Of a stretch of DNA of 64,000 nucleotides, positions 37,431 through 47,819 are shown piece by piece. This DNA is from Zeugodacus cucurbitae. Its lineage: Eukaryota; Arthropoda; Insecta; Diptera; Tephritidae. The DNA is taken from contig NC_071668.1 of the NCBI RefSeq assembly GCF_028554725.1, positions 57,806,732 to 57,870,731 on the forward strand, read 5' to 3'. The stretch's first letter is position 1, and every line of letters starts with the position of its first letter. Position numbers and translations under genes: made by a program. A model generated the notes under the pieces. It searched no databases and had not been told where the DNA came from. It saw nothing but the letters and a program-made list of their open reading frames with translations.

Positions 37431-38130
37431 CTGTTAATACTTTGTCAGCCACCGCTTTTTCGCACTTATACAAATTTTTCCAATTAAAAATTTCTTTTCT
37501 TTATTATGTTCAGTTTTTTAGCTTTATTAGCGCGCGCACTCCTTTTGCAGCAAACACAGCGTTTTTTGATGAAAAGTAAATATTTCAGCGCACAAAGACA
37601 CTAATACCACACGCGACAGCTGGTGCAAAAAAACTAACTGAGTTAGCTTAGTGAAAGCGTTAGAATGTTTTAGTTTTTAGTGGGCTATACACAAAGCTAT
37701 ACAGATATATATCTGTATATGTATGCAAATGCAGTAGCTATTAGCGAGTGAGAGCAATTGGAAGTGTTTTTTTCAAATTAAATGTCACACGACCACAGTC
37801 AATTACACAGCTTACACCGATTACTAATTGCAATATTTCACACGCTTATTGTTTGGCGCCTAATTGTATGCACTCGAAAATGAAGTTACTTTTTTACGCT
37901 GCACAAGCACACGACAATGCATAAAAGCTGCGAATAAAATTTTCAAAAATTTTAACGAATTTTCAAATTTACTGTTATTTCACAAAAATTCTGCTATTGG
38001 ATCTAAATGAGACTTTTGGTAACAACTTTGTTAACAACAAAACTTGGTAGTTTGAATATAACTGCTGTAGTCTACTATCGGGCTGTCGTTTAGCGAGTTG
38101 CTTTCAGCGGCACGCGTTAGAAACGAATGT
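37431..38130 (-). other. Candidate 5' non-coding exon of a minus-strand gene
   Basis: On the minus strand the segment ends ...GTATTAACAG and is followed by GTAAGTTTAT, a near-perfect splice donor. The segment upstream is richer in G+C than its surroundings and no transposon was recognised in it. A TATAAAT lies at 38,155-38,161, about 30 bp before a plausible start near 38,125-38,130. No protein-coding frame is evident. If real, the gene body would lie to the left, in DNA where no coding exon was found. Inference. Confidence 0.3.
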
Positions 38131-38154
38131 GTGCCGACTTGGCGGCGTTTGAGC

Positions 38155-38161
38155 ATTTATA
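38155..38161 (-). promoter_or_regulatory. TATA box candidate, minus strand
   Basis: TATAAAT on the minus strand (AATATAAATGCTC) lies upstream of the candidate 5' exon. The nearby hairpin ACTTCGTG/CACGAAGT at 38,208-38,226 lies further upstream. Confidence 0.3.
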
Positions 38162-38849
38162 TTGTTACGTTGTCGTTAACAGCAGTCGTAGCGCAACGAA
38201 GGCACGTACTTCGTGCACCACGAAGTTAACAGCGTACGATATGCGTATGTTAGTGGTCGTGGGTGGAAAGCTTTCCGTTCTTCAATAATGTATGAACGGC
38301 TAGAAATTGCATGCAAGAATTTTATTGCATGATATTAACATTTTTATTGCATGTGATTTATATGTTTGTGTTAGAAATGGAGAAGTTATAACTTAATTGT
38401 AAGATTTTTTTAAAGTCAGGTTATTAAATCAAATACATATATTATTTATTGCTTATTTTTGTAAGCAATATTATATTTGATATTATTGCCGTGATTTGAG
38501 TCTTTAGTTTTTATTTTGAACATTTTTTTATTTTTGTCCTCGATAATTTAATGCTTCCGTCATGATTAATGGCTAATACCTGAAGTGACCTTTGACCAAA
38601 TCTTTGTTAGAAAATATCAAAACACACCAACAACCACAAAACAACCACAAATTGGCTTAAACTGTAGCTTCTTCGTCCAGCAAAGGTGATATCGAATATA
38701 TTCATGATACTTAGCTATAATGCAAAACATCCATTTGTGAACTGTCCTTTTAGTCTCCACCTTAGTTGAGCATCTCTTTACTTTTGCTCAATAACTACTT
38801 CTATATACATAGTTGTCTTCCAAAGAATATTTTATCCACTTTTTGGATC

Positions 38850-39636
38850 AGTAGTTGTTCTGCTTTTTCCAGACTGGATAAGGAAGCGAAGCGTATGGGT
38901 CTGGTGGTGAACGAGGACAAGACGAAATATCTCCTGTCATCAAACAAACAGTCAGCGCATTCGCGACTTGGCTCCCACGTCAGTGTTGACAGTCATAACT
39001 TTGAAGTTGTAGATAATTTCGTCTACCTGGGAACCAGCATAAACAACACGAACAATGTCAGCCTTGAAATCCAGCGCAGAATCACTCTTCCCAACAGGTG
39101 CTACTATGGACTAAGTAGGCAATTGAAAAGTAAAGTCCTCTCTCGACGAACAAAAACCAAACTCTACAAGTCTCCCATCATTCCCGTCCTACTTTACGGT
39201 GCAGAAGCGTGGACGATGTCAACATCCGATGAGACGGCACTAGGAGTTTTCGAGAGAAAGGTTTTGCGGAAGATTTATGGTCCCTTAAACATTGGCAACG
39301 GCGAATACCGCAGACGATGGAACGATGAGCTATATATGTTATTCGACGACATAGACATAGTCCAGCGAATAAAAAGACTGGGGCTACGCTGGCTAGGTCA
39401 TGTTGTTCGAATGGATGAAAGTGCTCCAGCTCTGAAAGTATTCGATGCAGTACCCGCTGGTGGAAGCCGAGGAAGAGGGAGACCTCCACTCCGATGTAAG
39501 GACCAGGTGGAGAGGGACCTGGCTTCGCTTGGTATAACCAATTGGCGCCAAACTGCCAGAAGGAGGGATACGTGACGCGCTGTTGTGGACTCGGCTATAA
39601 GCGCGTAAGCGGTGTCTACGCCAGTCAAGAAGAAGA
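38850..39636 (+). pseudogene. LINE reverse transcriptase fragment (RT family, copy 5)
   Basis: A single open frame of about 235 relevant codons covers [20 protein letters not shown] through [86 protein letters not shown] and GRGRPPLRCKDQVERDLASL to a TGA at 39,573. It then continues to the shared 3' end GTCTACGCCAGTCAAGAAGAAG. It is 5'-truncated just after the YADD box, so it is inactive, but few mutations suggest a fairly recent insertion. Confidence 0.92.
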
Positions 39637-40226
39637 ATTTGAATTTGAAGCCATTTCATTTCTATCGACCGCATAGTGACTTTACTATTTGAAAAAAATT
39701 ACATCGAACTACAAACATGAATAGAGAGCAAAGTTCTCCAAACAAATTGGATTACAAACAAAAATCAAAGCATCCAGAAAACTTATCTAACGACGAATTG
39801 CGTTACTAGAGAGTATACTCGAGTTATTAAATATGTGTCGAAGGCTGATATAACTTTCTCGAGCGATAACCATTTCCATTAACAAAAAAATTAAAATTTT
39901 TGAAGCGGTTAGACATTTTATTATACTTATACTAAGAGGAATGGTTTAGAATCCAAAAATTCATTTATTGAAGAGTTGCTTTAACTAGAACTCGATGGTC
40001 CGAAAGACCATTTCTAACAAAAATTTAAGACAAAACCTTCCTAAATGGATTAGCCGGTTTTCACTAATAATCCAGTCTTGTTATCAGAAGGTGAACTTTT
40101 ATTCAATAATTGCTTGAGAAAAGTAGACCCCAAGTAACCCAAAGCATACGAAATCTCACGTTTGTTGATCCAGAAATTATTTATAACTCCCTTGAATATT
40201 TTGCGCAACATCCCTTTCGACCTTTA
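39637..40226. other. Non-coding spacer, nothing recognised
   Basis: AT-rich DNA between the LINE copy and the next transposon. No feature seen. Confidence 0.5.
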
Positions 40227-40329
40227 GGTTTTTCAAAAGGGACGCTACAAAAGTAGATCGATAGGGATAGCAAATGACGCCATATTTTTTGACATTTCTC
40301 TTCAGTAAGTGTTGCCATTTTATCATGGA

Positions 40330-41110
40330 AAAATATACGAACCAACAACGAGTCAAAACTATTAAAATTTAGTGGAAAATTTCAATCCACATGCACAGTT
40401 CAAAATGTTTCCGTGCCTATGAGACAAAGAAGTGCCCGTAGTGTCGAGAATATTGCTGACCCAAATGAGAACGACGTGGCTACGTCGTTCTCAAGCGTTA
40501 GAGATCTCTGTGACGTCGTTGTGGTAAATTTTGCGAAAATATCTTGGCCTACACCCGAGAAAATACAGATTGACGCAAGAACTGAAGCCGCTTGACCACC
40601 AGAATCGTCGTATGTTCCAACAACTTGAAAATGATCCAGATTTTCATCGAAATATCATCTTTAGCGATGAGGCTAATTTCTGGGAGAATGGCTTCGTCAA
40701 TAAGCAAACTATGCGTTATTGGCCAGGCAACAATCCACACGTACTCCATGAGTCACCATTCCATCCCGAAAAAATTGCGATCTGGTGCGGTTTATGGGCC
40801 GACGGAGTCATTCTTCCGTGATGATCAAGACCGGCACGTTATTGTGTATCTCACGAAATGGCCCAGTCAATTGGCCGCCTCGGTCGTGCGATTTGGCGCC
40901 ATTAAACTATTTCTTGTGGGGCTACGTCAAGTCTATGGTATAATCCAGCGACGATTGATGCATTTCGTACGAATATCGATTTATGCTTGGTAACCGTCGA
41001 AAATTGGCTTCTGCGTCTGGACTTCTGGAAACATGCCCGTGGTGGCGAAGCAAAAGAAATCGAGTTCCATATATAATGACATCGAATGTACTTGCACAGG
41101 AATAAAGAAT
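40330..41110 (+). pseudogene. Tc1/mariner-type transposase (copy C)
   Basis: Blocks in three frames: EKYTNQQRVKTIKI at the start, QRSARSVENIADPNEND, LGLHPRKYRLTQELKPLDH, then RRMFQQLENDPDFHRNIIFS with the catalytic FSDEANFW block (first D), VNKQTMRYWPG, HPEKIAIWCGLWADGVI and, further on, a scrambled C-terminal part (FGAIKLFLVGLRQVYG). The segment holding the second catalytic aspartate and the PPRSCDLTPLDYF block is deleted or degraded. It is the best preserved of the three copies of this family. Confidence 0.85.
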
Positions 41111-41129
41111 TTCATTGAGATCCAAACCG

Positions 41130-42300
41130 TTTTTATACTCTCGCAACAAAAGTTGCTAAAGAGAGTATTATAGTTTTGTTCACATAACGGTTGTTTGTAA
41201 CACCCAAAACTAAACGAGTTAGATATAGGGTTATGTATACCAAAGTGATCAGGGTGAAGAGTGGAGTTCAAATCCGAATGTCTGTCTGTCCATCCGTCCG
41301 TTCGTCCGTCTGTGCAGGCTGTAACTTGAGTAAAAATTAAGATATCTTGATGAAACTTGGCACACTTATTTCTTGGCACCATAGGAAGGTTGCTTTCGAA
41401 AATGAGCAAAATCGGACCACTGCCACGCCCACAAAATGGCAAAACCGAAAACACATAAAAAGCTATAACTAAGCCATAAATTAAGCTATGGAAATAAAAT
41501 TTGGTATGAAGGATCGCACTAGGAAGGGGCCTTTGTGGATGTAATTTTTTTGTATATATCTCGCAAACCAATAGAGCTATATAAACCAAACTTTCTGCAG
41601 TCATTTTGTTTAGCCATTTCCTTATACAGTCCAAAAATGACAGAAATCGGATTATAGCCACGCTCACCTCCACTACAAAGGTTAGGTTGAAAATTACTAA
41701 AAATGGGTTAACTCATTAACGAAAAACGTCAGAAACACTAAATTTCACATAAGAAATGGCAGATGGAAGCTACACTCAGATTTTTTTACAAATTGGAAAA
41801 TGGGCGTGGCATCGCCCACTCATGGGTCAAAAACCATATCTCAGGAACTACTAGATCGATTTCAATAAAACTTGGTTTGTAATAGTTTTCTTACATCCCA
41901 ATGATCTGTTGTGAAAATAGGCCAAATCGCTTCACCACCACGCCCACTTCCTATATACCATAACTTTGAAGGCGATCTGAATAGTTTACTTTACAATATA
42001 TAAAGTAAGCACTAGTGAAGATATCGGTGCAGAGCTTTGCACAAATATTATGTTTATAGTATGGCAGCCCCATTCTAAAAATCGGCGAAATCGGACCATA
42101 GGTTTTTAAGGCCCCATATATCGAACACGAGGGCCTCGGTGCTTCTAACCTAATATTATGGTTTCCAACTTTCAATGGACTTTATGCACTATATATGACA
42201 AATATGTGGGTCAAATTGTATATTATTAATATAAATAAAGTAAAATAAATAAATTGTATAAAATGTTCAGTTACACCCGAACTTAGCCCTTCCTTACTTG
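41130..42300 (+). mobile_element. Family A copy 9, full length, inside Tc1/mariner C
   Basis: 1,171 bp from TTTTTATACTCTCGCAAC to CCTTACTTG, followed by TTTTTATT. Both subterminal repeats are present, though the right one is reduced (AATTGTATAAAATG). The hairpin is GTTCAGTTACACCCGAAC with mismatches. A CTGTCCATCCGTCCG microsatellite lies near 41,283-41,312. Confidence 0.9.
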
Positions 42301-42782
42301 TTTTTATTATATTTTTTTGTAGCGCTCTTATTGAAAACCCATTTATTTAGGGAAAGCCTATGTCAGTTGTGGTCGCAGTCATCTAACAATAGCTCCAGGT
42401 AAGAAGCTGCATCAACAGTCTTTATGAAAGGTTGTTATGTGAGGAAGATTTCTTGTTAAATGTTTCACTGGACATGCAAACAAATGTTTGATGTCATGTA
42501 GTGACTCTTTGTAAGCACATTATGTATAGGTATATCAGAGTCTAAAGCGAATAAATCTGATAAAATATATACACACAAGAAAGTTTTGAGCTCTGTATGG
42601 GAGGCCATTTAATGCCAGGACGTATTTTACTAAGGTCTAAGGTAAAAGTCTAAAGGGGTAATTTTCGAAGTCTTCTAATATCTTCTGGAAATTGATATCA
42701 GATCTGTTCGCGATACTTACTAAGAATTAACTAACCTAAGTTTGCTCTCGATTTTCGGTCATGGGGCTATAAAGGAATATAG

Positions 42783-43685
42783 CAAGAAAGAAAGGCTAAG
42801 TTCGGGTGAAATCAACAATTTTATAGTATCGTAATTTATTTGTGTCATTTTATTATCAGAACATACAATTTGACCCACATATTCGGCATAAAGCCCACTA
42901 GAATAACGAAAATCATTTGACATACATATATAGTAAATGAGGGCTGAGATAATTCCTAACCCGATTTCACACATTCTCAAAACAATATCTTATTTTTTTA
43001 AGATATCTCACATATTAACATATCTTCGGTAAAAAGTCAACCAGATGTATGAAAATCCTAATATTAGCTATTATGGGAGCTATGGGAAGCAGAGACATAG
43101 AGACAAAAAAGAAGAAAATTATTACCTCTGAATTTCTTTAAAATATCTGAAAGATTTGCGGTATTTCGGTAAAAAGAAAATTATCTATTGGCACTGAGTT
43201 GTTCATGTTCGACATCTGGGGCCTTAATAATATATACAGTGGAACTTCCATAACTCGAACTTCTATAAGTCGAAGATCTCCATAACTCGAACTTTTGAAT
43301 TGGCAATAGAAGTCAAATTTCATACAAATTTCCTTCCATAAGTCCAACTTTTCGACCAGGGCATAATACAATACTAAAATTTTACTATCGAGGCAAAAAT
43401 TTAAAGGAGTACCTATATTCGTATAGAGGCGAACAAAAAATATGATATTACACTTATAGATTTCAAAAAACGTGTAATAACGGCATGAGATACAGACGTC
43501 AAGAGACAAACTCTCTAACTCGAAGTTTTTTTGTGGATTATGGTGATTCGAGTTAGAGAAGTTCCACTCTACTTCGATTTCAACAATTTTTAAATGTGTG
43601 ATGCCAGAACTAAAAAACGTGTGCGACCATTTTCCATTTTTTACAAAAATCTGGTACAGCTCTTCTTTGATAATAATAGATAAAT
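42783..43685 (-). mobile_element. Family A copy 10, divergent, carries a MITE
   Basis: It starts AAGAAAGAAAGGCTAAGTTCGG, with a broken hairpin and TTTTATAGTATCGTAATTTAT. It follows the longer subfamily (ACCCACATATTCGGCATAAAG) and the GTTCATGTTCGACATCTGGG block. The pogo-like MITE interrupts it at 43,237-43,569, after which the body resumes (CGATTTCAACAATTTTT, CCATTTTCCATTTTTTACAA). The distal end is missing. Confidence 0.8.
43237..43569. mobile_element. Pogo-like MITE, 333 bp, TA target duplication
   Basis: It starts CAGTGGAACTTCCATAACTCG and ends CGAGTTAGAGAAGTTCCACTC, terminal inverted repeats with TA on each side (43,235-43,236 and 43,570-43,571). Its ends and flanking interior match the 155-bp element at 4,927-5,081. 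The central part (43,350-43,500) is extra and has no transposase motif. Confidence 0.85.
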
Positions 43686-43689
43686 GAGA

Positions 43690-45164
43690 AGAGATGTAAT
43701 TTACCGCTTAGACTGACTGATTGTGACGAAATTTTGCTTTTATAATAAATTTTATCGCATGCGATTTTTTTTTTAATAAAACATATCACGATTCAGAATT
43801 AACACTTCGGTCGTGCTATTACATCGTGTACGTTCGTACAGGTGGCGAAAGCAGCTACATGTTACCCACTCCCTCAACATTGCTGTGAAATTCCAACAAC
43901 ATTGTTATTGTTATTGTTGTAGGCAAACTGCCACCTGTGTGCGACAGCACATAAAATCGCTGCACTAGGGATGTAGTATAGGGAGTTCGTTCCACAAACG
44001 CCTACGCATAATTTTAACGCGAATTGCTAAAACTTTTGCGGTCGCACGACGATGCACATTGCAAACGAGTATTTACATATGTACATGGACCTTAATATTT
44101 TCGTGTTCATCAATATTTGGACTCACCATGAAATATATATGAATTTTCCTTAACATTCCTCTAGTTACAGCGTTCTATGATGTTCGCCCACAAGGTTGTG
44201 CCGTCTTTGCAGCTTGGTGGTCACTTTCGCTTCGTCTTGTTAATGACGTCATTGACTCGGCTCCACAACACTTGAATCCCATTCGTCGATAGCACCGGTA
44301 TATACATATATATTTATGTGTGTGTGTGTTTATGTTGCTTGAAATGTGTTTGTTGATATGCAGGATTTTTGATGTTGTTATTATTCCTGCGCTGCTTGTT
44401 GCTTTTGCACACCTACGCACATGCTGCCAACAAAACATTCACATACAACAACACCTTCGCTGTACTTGTCTTGTAGCATCTCGCAGGAGGCGGCGCTTAG
44501 GTTCACCTTTATATTGCTCGTTGGCGCTGTTTTAGCACTTCGTGTATGGTCCCCACGCGTAAACCTATTAATTTTTATATAGTATATATCGTATCAACCC
44601 CATTCCTCCTAAATTCATTTAGTGGACCGCATAACATGTGATTTGCCCTGCGATTTTTTGCATACTTTACGGGGTTGTTGCTACTTCATTTCTATTTTAA
44701 TCGCCATTATGGCAGTTAAAATTTATTAAATATTCTGGTTTGAAAAGATTTAGGTTATTTTTACCGAAGTAAAATTGTGTTAAAGCTTCTTACTCGTAAA
44801 TAAATCATAAAGATATTTTTAGACCAGTTTCTTCAACTCAAAGGCTTATGATGATTCGCAGCAATTTCTATGTAAATCTGAAAAAGTTTCATTGACGCAT
44901 TATTAGCCAAGTCGGCGTTGCTATACTAAGCGCATTCATAGTGGAATCAAGGCTGAAATATTAACTTCAACATCGAACTCTAACGTATAGTATGACGTCA
45001 TTTTAAAGCGCATAGCGCCCATCTTTTTAATGCTGCAAGGGAAAAACAATTTCTTTCACCACATCATTTATATACTCTAATTTAGATTATAGAACCAAAA
45101 GAAATTATCTACTACTTTGTTTTTATGATTGTAGATCCGTTTAGCTGCATCTTTAATATTATGG
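43690..45164. other. Non-coding DNA, no gene seen
   Basis: It includes a GTTATT-type microsatellite near 43,903-43,922 and a GTGTGT tract near 44,316-44,330. Reading frames at 44,175-44,535 are unsupported. Confidence 0.5.
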
Positions 45165-46465
45165 TATTTAAGCGATTATAGCCGAATCCACCAGAGCGCG
45201 CCACTCGTTCCTCCTTTTTGCTTTTTGGCGCCAACTGGAAACACCAAGTGAAGCCAGGTCACTTTGCACTTGGTCTTTCAACCGAACCGCGGCTTCCTCC
45301 GGCGGGTACTGCATCGAATACTTTCAGAGCTGGAGTGTTTTCTTCCATCTGTACAACATGACCTAGCCAGCGTAGTCGCTGTCTTTTTATTCGCTGAACT
45401 ATGTCAATGTCGTCGTATAAATCGTACAGCTCATCGTTCCATCGTCTGCAATATTCGCCGTTGCCAATGTTCTGAGGACCATAAATCTTGCGCAAAATTT
45501 TCCTCTCGAAAACTTCTAGTGTCGCCTCATCTGATGTTGACATCGTCCAAGCTTCTGCACCGTAAAATAGGACGGGAATGATGAGGGACTTGTAGAGTTT
45601 GGTTTTTGTTCGTCGAGAGAGGACTTTACTTTTCAATTGCCTACTTAGTCCATAGTAGCACCTGTTGGCAAGAGTGATTCTGCGTTGGATTTCCAGGCTG
45701 ACATTGTTGGTGTTGTTAATGCTGGTTCCCAGATAAACGAAATTATCTACAACTTCAGAGTTATGACTGTCAACAGTGACGTGGGAGCCAAGACGCGAGT
45801 GCGCTGACTGTTTGTTTGATGACAGGAGATATTTCGACTTGTCCTCATTCACCACCAGACCCATACGCTTCGCTTCTTTATCTAGTCTGGAAAACGCAGA
45901 ACAAACTGCGCGGTTGTTGCTTCCGATGATATCAATATCATCGGCATACGCCAAGAGCTGTACACTCTTGTAGAAGATTGTACCCTTTCTATTTAGCTCT
46001 GCAGCTCGTATTATTTTTTCCAGCAATAGATTGAAGAAGTCGCACGATAGTGAGTCACCCTGTCTGAAGCCTCGTTTGGTATCGAACGGCTCGGAGAGGT
46101 CCTTCCCGATTCTGACGGAGTTTTTGGTGTTGCTCAACTTAAGCTTACATAGCCGTATTAGTTTTGCAGGGATACCAAATTCAGACATCGCGGCATAAAA
46201 GCAGCTCCTTTTCGTGCTATCGAAGGCAGCTTTAAAATCGATAAAAAGATGGTGAGTATCGATTCTTCTCTCTCGGGTCTTTTCCAAGATTTGGCGCATG
46301 GTGAATATCTGGTCCATTGTACATTTTCCAAATCTAAAGCCACACTGATAAGGTCCAATCAGTTCGTTGATGGTGGGCTTTAGTCTTTCACACAATACGC
46401 TCGACAAAACCTTATATGCGATATTGAGGAGACTTATACCACGGTAGTTGGCGCAGATTGTGGGG
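45165..46465 (-). pseudogene. LINE reverse transcriptase (RT family, copy 6), best frame
   Basis: One uninterrupted frame of 382 codons (46,407 to 45,259). It contains SSVLCERLKPTINELIGPYQ, FIDFKAAFDSTKRS with the first catalytic Asp in the IDFKAAFD block, TKRGFRQGDSLSCDFFNLLLE, LAYADDIDIIG (catalytic YADD), [16 protein letters not shown], and the C-terminal RWLGHVVQMEE and VFDAVPAGGSRG blocks. The 5' end (endonuclease domain and start of RT) is missing, and a small deletion after GGSRG breaks the last part. This is a cytoplasmic/nuclear retrotransposition enzyme by family; here it is only a truncated relic. Confidence 0.93.
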
Positions 46466-47330
46466 AAACTATTAAGAATGGTATTAAAAAGCTGGCACCG
46501 AACACCATGCCTTTAATTTACAGCAGAGATATTATAGTTAAGTAGATATGTAGTTTCAAAAATATCAAAGAAAAGTTTTCAAACTGATTTTATGGCTTGA
46601 TTATCTTAAGGCCTTCCCGTACAAAATGAAATCAGTAGACTTTTACATTTCAGATAGAGAAACTTTTGATTGTTGAAATCTCTAGATCCTTTTAAATGAC
46701 ACTGAAAAGGTTTAAAAATTGAGAATGGCCAAATAAAGTTTCCTTGCAAATATGCATTCGAGTTTTGGCATCTCTTAAGGAGCAAGCCCTCTAAAAAGCA
46801 AAACTCATATTCTTTAAAAATTTCCTATATGGGTAAAAAAATCATGTGCAATTTCGAAGTGAATGTTTAAATTTTCGTCACCGAATCGAAACGATACAGA
46901 CAGAGATAGAGAAAGAAAAAACCAAAGACCATATCGCTCATTTACTTGAATAGTGTCATAACTCAAAAAACACGATTTTTGCGTTGAGTATGCAGGGATG
47001 TGCGCATCGTCCATATTTTATAAAAATTTCATTCTGATGCGCAGATTAACCGTTAAATAAGAATGTGCCGTTATTAAACATGTTATGTTGCATTATCTTT
47101 TAACCATAAAAACGACACTTCTCAGTTGTGCCAGAATTAGTCATAATAACATATTTTGTGTTACAACACATATTGACATAGGGTGAAATTTGTTTTTATT
47201 TCAGAAAGAACGATATATTTTGTGTTAGAATGATATTTGTGAAAAGGGAATTAAATTTTGATGTTAATTTTTTTCAGCAATAACGACACATTTAACCTAT
47301 GACAGGGAAATTGATTTATATATTTCAGAT

Positions 47331-47460
47331 ATAACGACATAATTCCAAAGGGGTCACGTTTATGCCTAAGAAAAAGCTTCAGTGCGCTCTTTTTAGTCAA
47401 CTTATGCTCAGCATTATATTAAATATATTTCATGCCACTAGTTTATTCAATAAACTTATG
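47331..47460 (-). repeat. Interspersed repeat B, copy 2
   Basis: Complement of the 34,040-34,163 repeat: ATAACGACATAATTCC, TTTATGCCTAAGAAAAAGC, CTTATGCTCAGCATTATATT and CCACTAGTTTATTCAATAAA. It has drifted by some 20-25 percent. Confidence 0.75.
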
Positions 47461-47505
47461 ACATTTTTATATATTTGCTAAATTAGAGACAATTGAAAAC
47501 TTTAA

Positions 47506-47761
47506 CCCATTCAAGCCCACTGTTACATACATGTAACGCACCGCATTCAAACTTTAAGCGCTGGCTGAGAGCAGCATACTTCTACGAATCAGAATTTAAG
47601 TCTACCATTTATTAGAATACAGCACTGCAAGCGATTCGTTTTGAAAATCAAGTTAGTTATTTTTTCAATTTCAACTTGTTTCTTGTTTCTAATCTCAATT
47701 GAAAAAACTTTCTTAAATTTCGAGCTCCTAACCCATCCGGTTCGCCGTGGGCTTGAATGGC
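47506..47761. mobile_element. Possible piggyBac-type MITE
   Basis: CCATTCAAGCCCAC at 47,507-47,520 is the exact complement of GTGGGCTTGAATGG at 47,747-47,760. TTAA precedes the left end (47,502-47,505), as expected for piggyBac targets, but the right side has no TTAA. It has no coding content. Confidence 0.5.
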
Positions 47762-47819
47762 TCCAAAAAAATCGACTTTTTTGAGTTATGACACTATTTA
47801 TGTATATGAGCGATATGTA

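Larger units (their letters stand above)
40227..42338 (+). mobile_element. Tc1/mariner-like element (copy C), split by family A
   Basis: The left end GGTTTTTCAAAAGGGACGCT and right end (read inward on the minus strand) GGTTTTCAATAAGAGCGCT are imperfect inverted repeats, both followed by ACAAAA. The left flank has TA; the right flank no longer shows a clear TA. The element is about 940 bp without the family A insertion at 41,130-42,300. The transposase remnant is at 40,330-41,110. Confidence 0.75.
46931..47816. repeat. 886-bp interval bounded by 50-bp inverted repeats
   Basis: The left arm 46,931-46,980 (ATATCGCTCAT...TAGTGTCATAACTCAAAAAA) matches the complement of 47,767-47,816 at about 45 of 50 positions. 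Between them lie AACGACAC-type degenerate repeats (47,105-47,340), repeat B and a TTAA-type MITE. It could be one foldback or MITE-like element with later insertions, or a chance stack of repeats. Confidence 0.7.

Noticed and set aside
40981..41673. 230-codon minus-strand frame
   Set aside because: It spans the junction between a transposase relic and family A copy 9, so it is not a gene.
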